Assembly (NCBI GenBank): GCA_029204225.1
Contig: CM055097.1
Location: 43,798,942-43,862,941, forward strand
Source: Diphasiastrum complanatum
Lineage: Eukaryota > Streptophyta > Lycopodiopsida > Lycopodiales > Lycopodiaceae
DNA length: 64,000 nucleotides
Direction of reading: 5' to 3'
In this document: piece after piece, positions 46,775 to 61,300 of the stretch
Position numbering within the stretch: position 1 is the first letter of the stretch
Layout of the letters: every line of letters starts with the position of its first letter
Notes under the pieces: model-generated
Database searches by the model: none
Seen by the model: the letters and a program-made list of their open reading frames with translations, nothing else
What the model was told of the DNA's origin: nothing
Position numbers and translations under genes: made by a program

Positions 46775-47001
46775 TCTCTCTCTCTCTCTCTCTCTAAATA
46801 TATATACTAGTTGCTAGTGCCCGTCGATGACGGACAATGGGCACTTACCCACAAAAAGGGTTTATATAATTTTAGAGACTGGGGTTTTTTACCATTTTTT
46901 TAAAACCTCTTTAGTTTTTCCTTTTTCAAATGGGTGACATTTTTTGCCGGCAAAGCGTGACATTTTTTACGGCACCTCACACATTCTCTCTCTAAAATAG
47001 T

Positions 47002-47050
<49 letters not shown>
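46775..47050. repeat. Simple repeats (TC)n and (TA)n
   Basis: Short TC run at 46775-46795 and a TA run of about 48 bp at 47002-47050, with mixed sequence between. Confidence 0.9.
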
Positions 47051-47053
<3 letters not shown>

Positions 47054-47154
47054 CACTATTTCTCCTCCATGAACCCTAATCTCAGAGGAACCCTAACTTG
47101 TCATGCTTTTCATCTTGAAGTCTCATGGTATATATAGCGTTTCAATCAAAATGA

Positions 47155-47268
47155 CACACCTCGTTGATCAAAACCCTAATCACACGTGAACCAATGAAAA
47201 TTTCTGAAAGACACATGTCTATCAAACACACCTCGTTGATCAAAACCCTAATCACACGTGAACCAATG
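47155..47268. repeat. 42-bp direct repeat, spacing 72
   Basis: CACACCTCGTTGATCAAAAC and the following 22 bases recur at 47155 and 47227 without change. Confidence 0.9.
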
Positions 47269-49110
47269 TACTAAGCTTTTAATCAAAACAAAACAAAATA
47301 TACACTATGAGATAAAGTGAAATGCACGTGTCCATCAAACAAATCTCGTTGACGTGCATTAGTCAAACTCTAAAATACACATGGACCAATCAAAAGAGCA
47401 AAAATCTTGTTTTGTTTGTTACTAGTAACATTCTTTTTTGGTGAAAAAACCTTTAGCCCTAACACTAAACTTAAATTTTTCTTTCAAAGGAGCAAAAACA
47501 ACAAGCCTATCTACTTCATATATATTTGATGTAACCATTTCCAAACCCTTCCAAACTCCGCAATTTATGATAGCCAACACTATACTAAAGATTTTTTTGA
47601 CAAAAACCAACCCACTTTAGTAAATTACAAAATCTAGTCCTCAACTCAACTTTTTTCTTTAGATAGCCAAAATGTCAATATCCAAGGTAGAAAACTATGT
47701 TATCTCCAATTCTCAAGCAAAACTAGACCTGCAATTTTTTCTAGAGGATAAAATCTAAATTCCTAGCAATTAACCACCAATGTTGTCTTGGTAAAATGAC
47801 ATGAAACAACTTTTGCCAAGTCAATATTGACTGATAAATAAACACGTTTTGATCCATGGCCAATCCCTTGAGCTTCAAAAAGAAATAATACATATGTTTG
47901 TATGGAAATAAATTTCCATCACAAATAGTCTTCTAAAAGTCCATCTAAGTGCAACTTGGCTCAACATCAATTGTTACCTTGTACTACATTCTTGTTGTAA
48001 CACCATCAAAACTAAAAAGTGTTATTGTCTCATTTTCACCTTCATTTGTTGTACTAACATCTTTAAGAGTTGCCTTCAATTTAACTCCACATGTAATATA
48101 TGCCTTCCATGGCAAAGAGACATTCGATCACCTTTACATATGCTTATGAGTATTTGAGCAAAGTTGTTGGGTATCAATAGTTGGTGTTGCAACAATCTCC
48201 TCTCCTACTTCTTGGGTGGGGAAGAGTGATTTTACTTTTACAGTCTAATTTGAATTCCATCTTGTAAAAGCAATCCAACTTGACTTAAATGATCAATGTT
48301 TTGATAGTGCAATTGATTTCATTGTAATAAGTAAATTATGATGGGTCAAGAGAGATAGAAGAACGTGAACGGAGAAGAGAGCAGGAATATTGCAGAACAA
48401 CTCTCCCGTTACAATCAGCTGCTAGATGCAAAAACAGTCTAATAGAAAGCTTATGTTGAATATAATCACAGGTTTAAGGGTTCTAATTGCCCAACATGAT
48501 CTTAAGAATTAGTTCATACTCACAAAAACGAGAGTACAGTCCACCGAAGATATTAGAAATGGTTTGTGTGTGGTATTACTGAAAAATGGATTCAATGTGA
48601 AGTTTGGTTCTGAAATAGATGGAAAGAGCAGTATGATATCACGAGTTCCTCAGGCGTCAAAGATAGCCATCGTCTGATCAGAAACTGAGGAGTCGTAGAC
48701 ATTCGTGTTCTGATCAGAGTGAGTAAACAAGCGCGATCAAGTACATATAGTTTGAAAATTAGACTACAGGCAGTTTCTCAAGGATAGATTATTACTTGCT
48801 GAGTACCAAAAATAAAAAATAGACTTAAAGAAATAATTGCTTGCTTTATGCTAGCACTTGCCATTTAGGCCAACTTGTTTTATCAAAAAATTTATGCAGC
48901 TACAGTCTTTCATTTTTTTAGTAGCATCCAATAGCCTATTTGGATAACTTATTCTATCGAGTTTTGATAAGCCAAACTTTTAGCCATTTTTATGGCTAAT
49001 CATTTCAATGCAACATATTTATTTAGGAAGCATTATTTTCCACCTCTACAAAATCCTCATGATCAAATGACGATCCATGCAAGTCTACATTGCTTCATTG
49101 ACTATCAAAG
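47269..49110. other. Intergenic, unassigned
   Basis: AT-rich; I see no supported gene or element. Confidence 0.4.
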
Positions 49111-49519
49111 TTGTTATATATATCTATTCATTGTGAATTGAAAAATGATCATGACAAATCTCTAATCCTAACATTGCTAAATATGCAGGTATTTTTCCAA
49201 CCAAATCGACTAAACAAAAATTGGTGGTATCTTGTTCAAATTAAAAATGCATATGTTGAGAATGAAATGGAAGATCTAAATTTGGACAACACAAGTATAT
49301 CTGATGAAGATGTGCATATATCTTCAAGTTTTATAAATCTTGAAAACCCGAGAATACTCTCATGATTCCGACAACTCAGATGATGAAGAGGAGAACAATG
49401 ATTCTTTGCATGAGGACAATATTGAGAGAGGTTTTGATTTCTATATTGATGATAAAAATCATCTTAGCAGAGACGAGTTGCAAGATGTATTGACTGATGA
49501 ATCTTGCGATGATGAATAA
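49111..49519 (+). pseudogene. Possible transposase tail, acidic
   Basis: Starts with LNMQVFFQPNRLNKNWWYLV, reminiscent of the QVFY..D..N..W.VV segment near the C-terminus of CACTA (En/Spm) transposases. It ends in an acidic tail split by a frameshift near 49365: SDEDVHISSS, then SDNSDDEEENNDSLHEDNIE and LTDESCDDE with a stop at 49519. No upstream transposase core was found. Weak assignment. Confidence 0.3.
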
Positions 49520-50737
49520 AGTATGTACATGTCACAAATAATTTTGTCCTAAAATGATATATTTGTGGCCAATATATATATTGTTTTCAAATTAAAATTA
49601 TTACATCTTTCTACGATGTTGCATTTCTTAAGTTTAATTTCAAACACATCTTGCAATCACTTAGAATTGGAAAAACTTATCAATATTAATAGATGTGTGA
49701 ACTAATTCAGAGAACAATTAGAAAATGTAAAACGTTGATTTATTATAAATTATAATTGAAAAGCATCTTCTTTGTGGTAACATTTGTGAAAATTATATGA
49801 AAGATAATAATACACTTTGTCAAAATGTTCAATTTTTCATTTATCTTTGCAAACACACAAACGTGTATAACATTGCAATTTTTTTTATCAACAAATTAGC
49901 TTAACAAGCTACCACATGGCTCTCAATTGCAAGGTACTTAGCATCCTTTCAAGTGCAAATTTAGCTCACACTTATATTTTTACCTATTATTCAGGTTAAT
50001 GCCAAATTATGATTATTAAACTTTCTCAATATATAAACACATCATAATGTCCATAAATGCATAAGATAGCAGGTTATATTCCACTGATTATAATTTCAAT
50101 TATTCAGAGCATAATAATTTGACATAATGATCATTTGATTTTTTGTTCACATTTTATTATTAGTCCAAAAAAAATTTACAACAAACTTATCTTGCCACTC
50201 ATGGCAAATCTCAAGAGATACATGTCACATGATAAGTGGTTAAATAATAGCCATGCGATTTTGATAGAATACACTTTTAGAGGTGGAGAAATATGGTTGC
50301 ATGCTAGTACTACCACGAGCTACATCCTCTCCTACATATGTAATGTGGGTTCTCTCACAATGTTAATGAAGAATCAGCATAGATGCTATCATAATGTCAA
50401 TTTGGATCTTGAACTAATTTGCTTGTATTGCTATTCTCTCTCTAACCCGAGTTTGAAGTAATTTTCATACAATTATTGCTTTTGCTTTTCCCACACGTGT
50501 GAAAACAATCTTGTTTTGATCAATAGCATTCTAGATTGTGATCTAGCCTTAGATTCTTGAGGTAGATTGTGAATTTCACTCTCCATGCGGTCTATGCGCT
50601 AACACAAAACTTTGTAAATATCCTTCACACACTTTGGGTGGTTCCCCACACGTGTGAACATTCTCGATTTTTGTCAATATTCAATTGCCATAGATACCAT
50701 CAAAACGGTGTAGCAAGTGAAATAATGACTCAAATGC
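49520..50737. other. Intergenic, unassigned
   Basis: AT-rich. Nothing supported. Confidence 0.4.
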
Positions 50738-50965
50738 TTACCATCTTTGCCATGGGTGCAAAGGTCTCGTCATAGTCAATTCCATACTCTTGTGCATATC
50801 CACTAACCTTGCCTTGTACTTGTTGATTAATCCATTTTGGTTTGTCTTCACTATGAGGATCCATTTGGATCCAGTAAAATCACTTTTCAAGAGTTTCATT
50901 TGACAAACTTGTTGCAAAACTTGGTAATGCATGCGCACTTACCTTATCCTCTCAAAAATATTGTA
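50738..50965 (-). mobile_element. Copia RT scrap
   Basis: Minus strand in mixed frames: KTNQNGLINKYKARLV, then YAQEYGIDYDETFAPMAKM, the N-terminal RT region of Copia. About 220 bp, bordered by unrelated sequence. Confidence 0.78.
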
Positions 50966-51573
50966 ACTTTGGGAAGAGATCCAAGAATCACCCCTCCAAG
51001 CTTTTTCTCCACACTTTGCTCCAAGCTCCAAGAATCATGACCCCAACTTTCGAATATTTGTACGCCAATTCTTGGCCTTTTCTTCCAATAGCAAAACTGC
51101 CTTGCTTTGGCTCTGTTACCACTTTCACGTCCTCCACCAAGGATCCAAGACTAGGCAACTATAACAAAGAAACATTAGGGATAAACTAACCCAACCAAAC
51201 CTAGATCAATCGGATCTAGCCCACTAGCTATCGATCAATCACACTCAATAGGTAATCACACCAATAACATGTAGTTACAATCACTAAAATCAAGCATACA
51301 CTAGTGAGAGCCCTATGGGTATACTTATACTCTCCAAGGCACTGGACACATTAGCAGCCTAACTGGGCCACCTCATCGACTTCTCCTATGAGTCACTGTT
51401 AGATGCATACAAATCCACTAATGATTGCACACAAACTCCATCTCTCCAAGATCATGGCATGCTGGTTTTTGAAGTGATCTAGCTACTTCAAAAAGGCCCC
51501 ATCTAGAATGTGAGACTTCTATGACTACGGGGTTTTGCAAAGACAAAAGCAAAGTCTGATGTCTTCACTTAGC
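50966..51573. other. Intergenic, unassigned
   Basis: No motif recognised. May be further eroded Copia sequence. Confidence 0.35.
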
Positions 51574-52275
51574 CTAGTACCGATGATTCAACCTTCTACT
51601 CCTAGTAGATCTAGATTCTACTTCCGGAGTCCTATATGATGGGTGATTACGCACATGCTCGAGTGTAACAAACACCGTCGTCGTCGAGTCTAGCCCCTCC
51701 ATAACATCAACATTGGACATCGAATCCAACATAACATGCATAATTGATCCTACACCCAATATATTAGTCTCTCTTCTGATATCATCATGAGACCTCAAAT
51801 GTGTATCCTCTTCCTCTTGTTGAATGGTAAATTGCAAAGCCCTGGCTCTACGTTTTGCCATAGACCTGCGAGGAATCCTCCTCTTCCTCTCACTTCTGGA
51901 TTCCACTTCAGGAGTCAAATATGAAAGATTATTACGAACATGTTCGGGTGTAACCAACTCTACCCTCTCTACAACTACCTCTATCTCGGATGACCTAAAC
52001 TGGGTGGATGGACTCCTACAGTATGATGGAAATGCACTACTTCCAACAAACTCTATAGCAAGACGTTGAGGCGATGGTACCATGACACCATGTAATGTCA
52101 ACATATGATAGCTATGCGGAGGCGCGCCTACAACCAAACCGGTTTCACTACTCCCGATGTGCTCTACTGCACCGGACATGATAGAACAGCCTGAATCAGA
52201 ATAGTGAAAACCCAACAACGTGGAAAGAATAAGCGGCGGTGTAGATTTTTTTTTTTGGAGCATGGACGTGCGCAT
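51574..52275 (-). CDS. Hypothetical ORF with an internal repeat
   Basis: 233 codons from an ATG at 52275, uninterrupted, which is long for this AT-rich neighbourhood. No domain recognised. Two similar segments stand near residues 105-130 and 205-233: VTPEHVRNNLSYLTPEVESR and VTLEHVRNHPSYRTPEVESR, each followed by an Arg-rich run (SERKRRIPRR; STRSRRLNHR). Between them is AKRRARALQFTIQQEEEDTH. It may be part of a transposon (for example the spacer of a Copia polyprotein) or a chance frame; no RT, integrase or transposase motif is attached. Confidence 0.3.
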   Translation of the reverse strand: MRTSMLQKKKSTPPLILSTLLGFHYSDSGCSIMSGAVEHIGSSETGLVVGAPPHSYHMLTLHGVMVPSPQRLAIEFVGSSAFPSYCRSPSTQFRSSEIEVVVERVELVTPEHVRNNLSYLTPEVESRSERKRRIPRRSMAKRRARALQFTIQQEEEDTHLRSHDDIRRETNILGVGSIMHVMLDSMSNVDVMEGLDSTTTVFVTLEHVRNHPSYRTPEVESRSTRSRRLNHRY

Positions 52276-53209
52276 GGTTGGCACAATTCCTTCAGAGCGC
52301 TCAACGAGCTGTGATATTCACGAACATGGAACTAATTGCTATCTGGCGCAGTCACATCCATGATACAGAAAACACGCAGCCACATCTGAGACAAAGACGT
52401 CCTTGGTGCGCTAAGCATGGTCGAGGCTGATTTTTGAAGGGTTGCAGTAGTCTCATGCAACAGACAAGCACGTCTCCTTTTGAGCGCGATGCACCTCTTA
52501 TGAGCCCATCCACAGCCCACGGCTCAGACACACCTCTCTGACGGGTGCAAAGTGCACCAATAATCCCAGGCATCGCTGTAAATTAGCACCCCGACTGCGC
52601 ACGCTGCCTCAACACTCTTCCGTAGTTTGCATACACTAGAGGGAGCATATGCAAGGAATGTTGGAATAGCCCGTGGATTGTGCAAAAGCAGGTCTCAACT
52701 CAAGGAGTTTTCGTAACTTTATAAATTTTTTTATTCATTTTCGAGTTATATAAAGAACGTTGGTTAACCCCATGATAATGTCGTCATTTTCTTTGAAGAA
52801 CCTTGAACAACATTAACATATAGTATTTATGGCTTTCAATTAAACACCTGATTTTCAAATCAAATTTTTCAATTGAAATATGCTTTGACGTTTGAAAAGC
52901 ACAAAATCTGGAAAATTACATTAATCTTTTTGTCATGATAGTGAAATTAAAAGTATGGTGACCAAACTTAAAAAGCCTTAAAAGATTCTGTCTTTGATGA
53001 TTTTGAAAGTCAATGTCCAACATTAAAATTCTATGAAATTGTGAATTGGAATTCACGAACTTCAAACTGAAACAGAACTTTTTTTTAGAAGCAATGCAGA
53101 ATGCATTGTATTTCACGCTCACTTGCTAGTTGTCTTTAGCTTGAGAATACACCTTCCAAAACGTTAGCACCTCTTTAAGTTTGGTAAGGTTCATAAGCCA
53201 CACCAAGTG
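52276..53209. other. Upstream of the Copia gag; possible LTR/leader
   Basis: TGTTGGAATAGCCC near 52661 resembles a Copia LTR start, but no second LTR is present and no clear primer site is seen before the gag ATG at 53210. Confidence 0.35.
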
Positions 53210-53935
53210 ATGGTGGCATCCTTAACTAAAACCCATCGCCTCATCAAAAGGTTCGATGGTTCAGGTTTCCATTTATGGAAGCTGAAAATGCAAATGCTAT
53301 TGTTAGAGAAGGATTTACTCAAAATAGTGGAAGGGACTGAATTAGAACCTAACACGGGAAGTGAAGAGACACTTAGCAAGTGGGAGATGCGTGATGGGCA
53401 GGCATTAGCCTCCATTATTTTGAATCTACGGGATAATGTAATTATCCATGTAAGCCATGCTAAAACCTCTAAAGAGGCTTGGGACATCTTGGTCGAGACC
53501 TTTGAGTCTCAAGATGTTAATACCCAACTTTTCCTAAGAAAGAAGATCTTTCAAATGAAAATGTCAGATTCGGTTAGCATGGTAGATCACATTAATACTT
53601 TTAAATCCTTAATGGGGCAGTTAGCCGCCGTTGGATCTGCTATTCAAGACACCGATGTTGTTATGACGCTCTTAGGAAGTCTTTTTGAGACGTATGAAAA
53701 TCTTGTCGTGTCATTGGGCACACAGGCAGGATTAACCTTGCAGAAAGTAACGTCTTCGCTATTGCAAAAAGAAGTTAGAAGAAAAGATATGGGAATGTCC
53801 AATGAGACACCCATAGCTCTTTACGGCGAAGCCAAGAAAAACAAATTTAAAAAGAAATTTGATAGCAAGGATCAATCACAATCCTCTAGGAAGAGTGATT
53901 ATAAACCTTCTAAGAAGAAGGGTAAGGAATGCTGA
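53210..53935 (+). pseudogene. Copia gag (UBN2-type)
   Basis: 241 codons: FDGSGFHLWKLKMQMLLLEK, SILNLRD-type helices (ASIILNLRDNVIIHVSHAKT), KEAWDILVETFESQD, TLLGSLFETYENLV and VTSSLLQKEVRRKD, then a Lys/Ser-rich nucleocapsid segment that stops just before the expected CCHC knuckle. Homologous to the gag at 60527-61170. Confidence 0.88.
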
Positions 53936-54198
53936 AAACGCATTGCCAATGAGAAGAAGAAGGCTGAAGCGGCCAATGTGGCTTCCAACAGTGAGCCCGA
54001 GAAATTGTTTTCGGCCACTAAGTCCTCGAACACCTGTCTCTTTATTGGAGACGCTTCTCATTGGTACATTGATTCTGGAGCTATCCAACACATGATTTCA
54101 AAGGAGTGGTTTTCTTCTTTGAATGAAGTTTTCCAAAAAGGGAGATCTTACTTGGAGGTGACAGCAACCTTGACATAAAAGGATAGGGAGTTGTTCAT

Positions 54199-54969
54199 GT
54201 GATGCTGTCTGATGGAACTTTTCGATCAATACATGATGTATTGTATGTTCCTTCTTTGACTAAAAATCTCCTTTCAGTTAGTAAGATGACTGATCATGGG
54301 TTAATGGTCCAATTCAATGATTCTTCATGGATAGTTGCTGATCAGAGAGGGAACATTGTAGTAGAAGGAGTAAGGGAAGACAATTTGTTTAAATTGTGCT
54401 CTCAAATGCCTCCAACTGTTATGCTAGCATATGGAAACAAATGCACTGATCCAACAATCTGGCATCAAAGATTTGGCCATGTTGGATTAAGTTCCCTGGA
54501 ATTTTTGAAGGCACAAAATTTGGTTCAAGATTTTCATATTAAGTTGCCCTTATCTTTATGTGAATCCTGTATATTCGGGAAGCAACATAGAAATCCCTTT
54601 CCTAAGGAATCCCACTCACGTGCAACTAACACATTAGAGTTAGTGCACTCGGACATTTGTGGTCCGATTCAGACACTTTCCTTTGATGGAGCAAAATACT
54701 TCATCACCTTCATTGATGATTTTTCCCGATATACTGTTGTATATTTTTTAAAAGTTAAATTAGAAGCATTTAAATTCTTTAAAGATTACAAGGTATTTGT
54801 TGAAAAGCAAACTGGTAAATCTTTATTGAATTTGAGAGGTGACAATGGAGGGGAGTACATTTCAACCGCATTCAATCGGTTTTGTGCTGATCATGGCATA
54901 GCCCGACAATATACAGTACCGTATTCTCCACAACAAAACAATGTTGTTGAGAGAAAGAATCGTGGTTGA
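54199..54969 (+). pseudogene. Copia GAG-pre-integrase and integrase
   Basis: 256 codons. The zinc domain H..H..C..C is intact (WHQRFGHVG, CESCIFGKQHR), and catalytic D, D, E are present. Terminated early by a TGA after KNRG. Confidence 0.88.
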
Positions 54970-55812
54970 AAGTGCTAGGTGTATGTTGAAAGATTCTAAT
55001 CTTTCTAATAAATTTTGGGCAGACAACAACATATGTGCAAAACTTATTGCCAACAATTGTTGTGCCTGGAAAAACTCTGTATGAAGGCTGGTGTGGTAAG
55101 AAACCATCGGTTTCTCACCTAAGGTCTTTTGGTTGCACTGCCTATGCCCATATTCCTAAAGAAAAGGAAAATAAACTTGATAACAAGAGTGTCAAGTGTA
55201 TTATGCTTGGTTACAGTACTGAATCTAAATGATACAGACTGTATAACCCAGCTACAGGCAAAATAATTGTTAATCGTGATGTTATTTTTGATGAGACGTT
55301 AGAGGTTGTGTGGGAGCTTGAACAATTGGAAGATGATATTCCCACTAAGCCTGCAACTGAACCAGATGAGAAACTGGTGGTAGATCTTAATAATGGGGAA
55401 GGAAATTCTGCTCCTCCTATTGTTGATCCTCCAGCTAGTTCTTCTGCAAGTTCTCCTACATTGAGAAGATCTACTAGAGAAAAGAGACCATCCATAAAGG
55501 CCTTGGAGTCAGGATGGAGGTCTTATTTTGCCTTAAGTGCATCAACTAATTCAGAGCCTCAAACTTTAAAACAAGCACTTAAAAGTTCACATGCTGAAGA
55601 GTGGAAAAAGGCATTAGACACCGAGTTTGATTCGCTTATTAAAAACAATATATGGTCACTAATGTCACTTCCAAGCAACAGGAAGGTTGTTGATTGTAAA
55701 TGGCTCTTAAAGAAAAGTTTAAAGCAGATGGGTCATTAGATCGATATAAAGCTCGATTAGTGGCCAAAGGATATTCACAAGTCGAAGGCATCGACTATAA
55801 TGATACAATGTA

Positions 55813-56563
55813 AAGAATTTGGGCCTCAGGGCCACGCACACACACGTACTCACGCGAGCCGTGAACTGGGATCCCAACCCCAGTCGCCTAGCCACCTGCC
55901 ATCCGTCTAACCCCCAAAAGGGCTGGTACCAGGGGATAGAGGATATGGAGAAGCCCCAACTTATATATGGGAGAGTTCAAGGCAAGCACTTACTTATGGG
56001 ATATTGAGAATTCTCAAGGCCTTCACTAGGCACTCAAGCCCACGATGCTTTCCTGTGCGTGGCTTGCAACTAAACATTCCGCAACATCAGCATGTCACAC
56101 GGACTTGCAAGCCCAAAAGATCAAATTCATGAATACACGACAACATCTAACTAAGATCAAATGAGATTTGCATCTCCTGTGTTGTTTGTTGCCAAGATAT
56201 GCATGCTGGTTGAAATGCGTATTAGCTATTGTTTAGTCCTTATTGAAATGCTTATTAGCTATTGAAATGCATGCCGGTTGAAATGCGTGTTAGCTATTGT
56301 TTAGTCCTTATTGAAATGCGTATTAGCAATTGTTACATAATCATTGAAGAGTTACAATAAATATGAGGCAAAAGCATAGAAGAAACATTGAGAATGCAGA
56401 CAATGGTGGGAATTAGATTGCATTACTGACAGAGAAAGATAGAGTGAGAGAGAGACACCCACTTGATTAGGTGAAGACCACTTGGAAGGAAAATCGCGAT
56501 TGCTCCATATTGCTCCACTTCACACGATTGCTCCAAATTGCTTCTTCATGTACTGTGATAATC
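55813..56563. other. Unassigned with 68-bp direct repeat
   Basis: A unit starting GGTTGAAATGCG recurs at 56208 and 56276 (68-bp spacing; TTAGCTATTGTTTAGTCC in both). The start TGTAAAGAATTTGGGCC at the Copia break may be the edge of another insertion. No coding motif. Confidence 0.55.
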
Positions 56564-56564
56564 C

Positions 56565-58021
<1,457 letters not shown>

Positions 58022-58327
58022 TCAAAGACTTTGTACCGAAATCGGTTCGAACAAAATCTTCTGGAGGTGTCCTTTCATCTCCTTGTGAGACATGGTGAAG
58101 CCATCTCTGACCATGTACACGAGTTGCATGATTCTGGCTGAATCGAATAGAAGACGTTTGCAGGGCAGAGGCACGTTGTTGGGGCGGACGAGCTCCCGGT
58201 TCAGCTCCTTTAAAGCATGATTGATGATTCTGTAGATATGGGCTTTGGCGTCCTCTTCTGAGGCGTCAGGATTTTCATTCATGTAGCAGGAAATGCTGGA
58301 TGCGAGCTCCCCACGGTCCTTCTCAGC
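58022..58327 (-). CDS. Terpene synthase last exon
   Basis: 306 nt including the stop. AEKDRGELASSISCYMNENP, EEDAKAHIYRIINHALKELN, SARIMQLVYMVRDGFTMSHK, then FEPISVQSL, a few residues longer than the usual ending after FEP. Acceptor TTCACAG. E of the NSE motif is the second codon here. Confidence 0.93.
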   Translation of the reverse strand, partial: AEKDRGELASSISCYMNENPDASEEDAKAHIYRIINHALKELNRELVRPNNVPLPCKRLLFDSARIMQLVYMVRDGFTMSHKEMKGHLQKILFEPISVQSL

Positions 58328-61300
58328 CTGTGAAGATGCAAACCTTTAGTTTTTCTTACATTTGTCAGAAAGCGATGAGTTTATCATTTATAGCAATTGG
58401 CATGGTATACTTTCACAAGCTTCCTTGAAGTTACTGGTTTGTTTCAATTTTTGGGCAGAGGAAGATCCAATCACACTGATGAAAAATCGTGGTACCTCAA
58501 ACGTTTTAGTGTCATTGATGAGTCTGCTTGTTAGAGCAACCAAATGCAGAAAATTGGATCGGAAGTCCACTTGCTTCAAAATATCATCATTCATAATCTC
58601 TCCACAGAAAAAGATTGAGTTCAGAATGATTGTTCCTAGACTGACAGAAACTTTCGCATTTTCAATATACTCATCAAATCTTGGGATATACTTTCTTTCT
58701 GACCATTCAGCTTCAACAATGGTTGCAGAAAGCAAGTCCTCCCACTGCAAGAAGTTTGAGAATTCAATGATCAATCACATGAAAATTGCAATATTCACCT
58801 CCAAGAGTCATTCAAAGATTCTTCCTTGAATCTTTAAAGCAGAGAGACTCAGAGAAACTTACGCTTGCTCTGAGATAATGACTGATATCTTGTCCCTGGA
58901 CTTCGAATGCGTCCTCCACCAACGAATTTAATGTGTCATAAAGTCCGTTGAAAGAAACTTTCATCTCCACGGACAAGCCGCTGATGACGGATGGATCCCA
59001 CCTGCAGCGTCCAAAAACAGCGCCCAGTGTGTAGCCAGGCTAGAGAGTTATTATAAATCGAACTTCCATCTTCAAAGAAAGAAGTCGGTTAGCGCTACTT
59101 TCAACAAGGATCTAGAGTGGGCTGCTATAAACCACATAAGAGGATAAACTTTTATTATCAAAGAGAAAGCAAGAAGAGAGAATAATATAGCAGAATTCTT
59201 TTGACTTGCAGCCCAGGAATTCTTTTGACTTGCAATCCAATGTTGAGTCTAAGGTTGTGTAAGTTAAAAATCAGAGTTGATTTGATTTGTATTTGATATA
59301 AGCTTAAAATGTGATATTGTAATTATTGTACAGTTAATTAAATTTACTGTATTTGGTTGTTACTGGGACTTGACCCGCCATCGACATAGCAGTCGGGCAC
59401 TTATCCCGTAGCCGACTACTTGGTTTAGCCGAGTAGCCACACGTAGGGAAATTAGCATGTACAGTAGATTTTTGACATCATTTGCTATACTCAGGAGCAT
59501 GTCCTGAGTTTGTGGGTCTTTTATATGCATGTTGGGGCTTTTGATATATGTTCAGTTTTCTCTCTGTAATCTATAACTTTTGTTGTGCCATCTTTGAGAG
59601 CTTGTGAGGAGTAACTATGGTGATTGATTGATGTGATTTATGGATAGAAAATCCATAAGTGCACATTGTATTTTCATAGGTGATGGAACTATATCCCGGA
59701 TGTCAAAGAAACATTCCTCATCTCTTGCATTTATTCACCATGGCATGGGGGCGAAGTGGTTAGCATATTGACTAGTCATGTCTTGTTGGTTGGGTGGTTT
59801 TGCTCCACAGGTGTCCTTTTGGTTGCATGCAACAATATCTAGTCGGATCTTCAGTTGGCGATCCTTATAGTGGGGGTATCAGAGCAAGGCTTTGCATCAA
59901 TCAGAAGGTGGAGTTGCTTTTTGCTTTTTCCCGGTTTTTGGGTATTTCCTCATTGCTTTGTACTTCTAGGTGGTGGAATTGACTTCCAAGTAAGTGGCTT
60001 CTCTGAATTTGGTTTGATTTCAACCTATTGATCATGATTATGAACTCTTTTCATAGGATTTGATGGAAATCAATGGATTTTTTATGGTTTTTTTTTGTGA
60101 TTTTTCACCTAGAATTCAAAAAATTTGCTTGAAATATATCATAGCTACTGATCTAGTACGTTTTCTAGATTGTAATTGTTGTTTTATAGTCATTATTGAT
60201 TGGATCTAATGATTGCACATGCTTTAACTCCAGAGCAATGTTGTCTTCAAAGAAAAGGGAGCGTTTTGAACATTTTTTTAATCTTTTTACTATTAATGCT
60301 TCCGTTTATTCAGAACCAAAACTGTCTACATGCTTATTGTTTTAACTACTTTTCAAGATTTCTAAATCACTGTCAATAAAATGTGTTTTCTATTTCTTAA
60401 CAGAACCTCTATATAAAATAATATATTAAAAAGCACTATCTCAAAACTTCTACAGCTTTGCTATAAGTCTTTTCCACATTCCATTTCAAGTAAGTTGAGG
60501 AATTATATTATGCTCCATTAATCATAATGGCGGCTGTCTTAACTAAAATCCATTGTCTCATTGAGCGATTCGATAGTACTGGTTTCCATTATGGAAACTT
60601 ATAATGTGAATGTTATTAATTGAAAAAGACTTGCTTAGAATTGTTGCAGGAACTGAACTTAAGCCCACAGGTGCTAATATATCAAAGAACTCTAAGAACA
60701 AGTGGGATCTTAGAGATGGTCGTGCATTAGCATCTATAATTCTGAACCTCAAAGACAATGTTAATATTTATGTCAGTCAAGCCAAAACCTCCCAAGAGGC
60801 ATGGGACATTTTATGTCAAACCTATGAATCTCAAGATGTGAATACATGTCTTTTCTTACAAGAGAAGTTCTTTCAACTTCAAATGTTTGAAACCGATAAA
60901 ATGGTTAATCATATCAATAACTTTAAATTGTTGGTGGGTCAACTTGCAACAATTTATTCTACTATGTCTGATATGGATGTAGTCATGACTCTTTTAGGGA
61001 GTCTTCCAGGATCTTATGAAAATCTCGTGGTGCCTTTAGGCACGCACACAAATTTGACCTTGCACAAGGTCACTTCTTCTCTATTACAAAAAGAAGTACG
61101 TCGACAAGACCGCGGTATGTCTAGTGAGACTACTATGGCCTTGTATTCAAACAATATATTCTCCTCAACAAAATGGTGTTGCTGAACGTAAAAATCGCAT
61201 GCTAGTTGAATGTGCACGTTGTTTACTCAAAGATCATTCCTTGTCTCAATCTTTTTGGGCGGCAGTTTCTACTGCTTCTTATATTCAAAATTTATTACCA

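Larger units (their letters stand above)
53210..55812 (+). mobile_element. Copia element, 3'-truncated within RT
   Basis: Gag (53210-53935), protease HWYIDSGAIQHM (near 54060), GAG-pre-integrase IWHQRFGHVGLSSLEFL with CESC, integrase core ELVHSDICGP, LRGDNGGEY and VVERKNR, then SFGCTAYAHIPKEKENKLD, a Ser/Pro linker (RRSTREKRPS), AEEWKKALDTEFDSLIKNN and the RT start [20 protein letters not shown], where it ends abruptly at 55812. Breaks: TGA at 53933 with the zinc knuckle missing, stops near 54176 and 54967, a frameshift near 54990, a TGA at 55230. Lacks RT palm, RNase H and 3' LTR. Confidence 0.9.

Noticed and set aside
59749-59810. tRNA gene
   Set aside because: A- and B-box-like words are present but no cloverleaf or anticodon arm can be drawn; kept only as a weak SINE candidate.
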